A stretch of 64,000 nucleotides of DNA, from the NCBI GenBank assembly GCA_015709715.1, contig CP054184.1:124001-188000 (forward strand), read 5' to 3'. Each line of letters opens with the position of its first letter. The first letter of the stretch is position 1. The position numbers and the translations under genes were made by a program. This DNA comes from Nitrospira sp. (GTDB taxonomy: Bacteria; Nitrospirota; Nitrospiria; Nitrospirales; Nitrospiraceae). The notes beneath the pieces are model-generated. The model saw only the letters and a program-made list of their open reading frames with translations. It had not been told where the DNA came from and ran no database searches. Of this stretch, positions 62,807 through 64,000 are shown one piece after another.

Positions 62807-64000
62807 ATGGATTACTGCGGTATGCATGGTTTGAAATGGTCGGCGGCAGCCCTCTGTCTCGGAGGCGTGCTCGTGACGCTGCCTGACTATGTGTCGGCTG
62901 GGTCGGGACCGACGCTGATCGCGCAAGGGTCCGCGCAATCGAGTCAGGCGGTGTCGCCCTTCGAGACAGCTCCTCACGCAACCCCGGTTGCGACCGGCGG
63001 CGAGCGTGAAACGTCGGGGCAGCGACTCTCGATTGAGAGCACGTCGTTGGAGAGCCTCTTGCTGGAGAAGGGGATTATCACTCAAGAAGACTGGATTCGG
63101 CTCAAGGCCGAGGAAGAGCGCCGTATTTTCGAGCAGTCGGCAGAACTGCAAATGGCCGGCAATCCGCGCTGGTATGAGCGGATCCGTATCACCGGCTACA
63201 TGCAGTTCAAATACAACATGGGCGCCACCGACCGACGGTTTGATTTGCCCTTAAACGATAGCTTCGGTGATCAACAGGGAAACGAATTCTATGCCCGACG
63301 GCTTCGCCTGGTCTTTCAAGGTCAGGTGTCTGAACGCGTGGCGTTTTTCACCCAGTTCGCCCTGGAGGGCGGGCAGCAGACACTGGCGAACAATGAAATG
63401 ATCGACGCCTATTCGGACTTCTACATCACCAAGGACAAGGAGCATCGGATTCGGTGGGGGCTCCACCGTGTCCCCAACTCCTTCGATACCTACCGATCGA
63501 GCACCAACCGGCAGGAGATGGACCGGCATGAGTCGATCCAAAGCGGCGCGCCGGGCGAACGGGACCTGGGCGTGGCCTACTACTGGAGTCCTAAGATCGC
63601 ACAGGAGCGGTTTGCTCAGCTCGCGGCCTACCACAATGGACCGGGCGACTATGGCGTCTTCGGTATCATGGTCTACAACGGGCAATCCCGGAGCCGCCTG
63701 GAACTGAACAAGGACAAGCATATCGGAGCCAAATTAGCCTATCCGTTTCAGTTTCCGAACGGACGACTGCTGGAAGCCGGCGTCCTCGGCTATCACGGAG
63801 TGTTTGCCGTGCAGGGAGCGAGTCAGCCGACTGTCGCGAGTGCGGCCAGATGTATCAGCCCTCTGACTTCGGAGGGCGGCTGCGATATCAAGGATCAACG
63901 TGTCACTGCCTACGTGTGGACTCCGCCACAACCCTGGGGACTCCTGGCGGAATTCACCGTCGGTCGCGGCCCTAAACGGAACGCTCAGACCAACTTCATC
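62807..64000 (+). CDS. Outer-membrane porin, phosphate-selective OprO/OprP-like, 5' part
   Basis: 398 codons are open to the window edge. A signal-like N-terminus (AAALCLGGVLVTLPDYVSAG), a short helix region SLLLEKGIITQEDWIRLKAEEERR, then beta strands typical of OprO/OprP porins (RIRITGYMQFKYNMG, EFYARRLRLVFQGQVS, RIRWGLHRVPNSFDTY). Real OprO/P are phosphate/pyrophosphate channels; here the substrate is unproved. ATG 62804 or 62807; AGGAGG at 62797-62802 fits the latter. It is divergent from the regulator. Confidence 0.8.
   Translation, partial: MDYCGMHGLKWSAAALCLGGVLVTLPDYVSAGSGPTLIAQGSAQSSQAVSPFETAPHATPVATGGERETSGQRLSIESTSLESLLLEKGIITQEDWIRLKAEEERRIFEQSAELQMAGNPRWYERIRITGYMQFKYNMGATDRRFDLPLNDSFGDQQGNEFYARRLRLVFQGQVSERVAFFTQFALEGGQQTLANNEMIDAYSDFYITKDKEHRIRWGLHRVPNSFDTYRSSTNRQEMDRHESIQSGAPGERDLGVAYYWSPKIAQERFAQLAAYHNGPGDYGVFGIMVYNGQSRSRLELNKDKHIGAKLAYPFQFPNGRLLEAGVLGYHGVFAVQGASQPTVASAARCISPLTSEGGCDIKDQRVTAYVWTPPQPWGLLAEFTVGRGPKRNAQTNFI

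Overview
The window is GC-rich bacterial chromosome, densely coded on both strands, with many ATGA/GTGA start-stop overlaps and frequent GTG and TTG starts. The gene set suggests a Gram-negative, aerobic, autotrophic Nitrospirota bacterium close to Nitrospira: an AsmA-like protein, an OprO/P-type porin, Pal, a PutA fusion, a MutL-like ATPase membrane operon, ClpC, FprA, FumC, a malic enzyme with an ACT domain, and citrate synthase. This placement is inference from gene content and style. No rRNA, tRNA or CRISPR array was seen, and no gene-free stretch exceeds 300 bases.

Layout. 1-2994: the 5' part of an AsmA-like gene running off the left edge, then an MFS transporter. 3019-10579: a type I restriction-modification island on the minus strand (hsdM, hsdS, a DUF4268 gene, hsdR, two small membrane proteins), AT-richer than its surroundings in places. 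It looks decayed: hsdM carries a frameshift near its 5' end and hsdR an in-frame TGA. 10706-12738: a cyclophilin and two lipoproteins, one made of three TonB_C repeats. 12747-20925: an eight-gene minus-strand operon behind a near-consensus sigma70 promoter. It encodes a MutL-like ASKHA ATPase, a barrel-sandwich/KOW protein, four membrane proteins and a degenerate Memo-like protein, and is the best candidate here for an undescribed system. 21012-24507: small unknown genes, a Rieske ferredoxin, Mrp/ApbC and a fatty acid desaturase.

24716-33880: PutA, a secreted protein, SDR-bioD (plus strand), and a minus-strand run including thiE, accC, accB, efp and aroQ. Biotin synthesis and biotin-dependent carboxylase genes are therefore neighbours. 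34032-44006: a minus-strand housekeeping block (TPR protein, coaBC, rpoZ, gmk, yicC, nth, hflX, tsaD, clpC). 44290-56754: nadK, FprA-type ferredoxin/NADP reductase, fumC, hsp20, citrate synthase, small unknown genes, an ArsC-like protein, RNase D, a J-domain protein, a NhaD-like transporter and malic enzyme.

56859-64000: a 1233-residue DUF255/aldo-keto reductase fusion, Pal, a CBS-domain protein, a PhoB/OmpR-type regulator with a degenerate receiver, and the start of a phosphate-selective-type porin. CTGT...ACAG palindromes flank the CBS, regulator and porin genes and may mark a small regulon.
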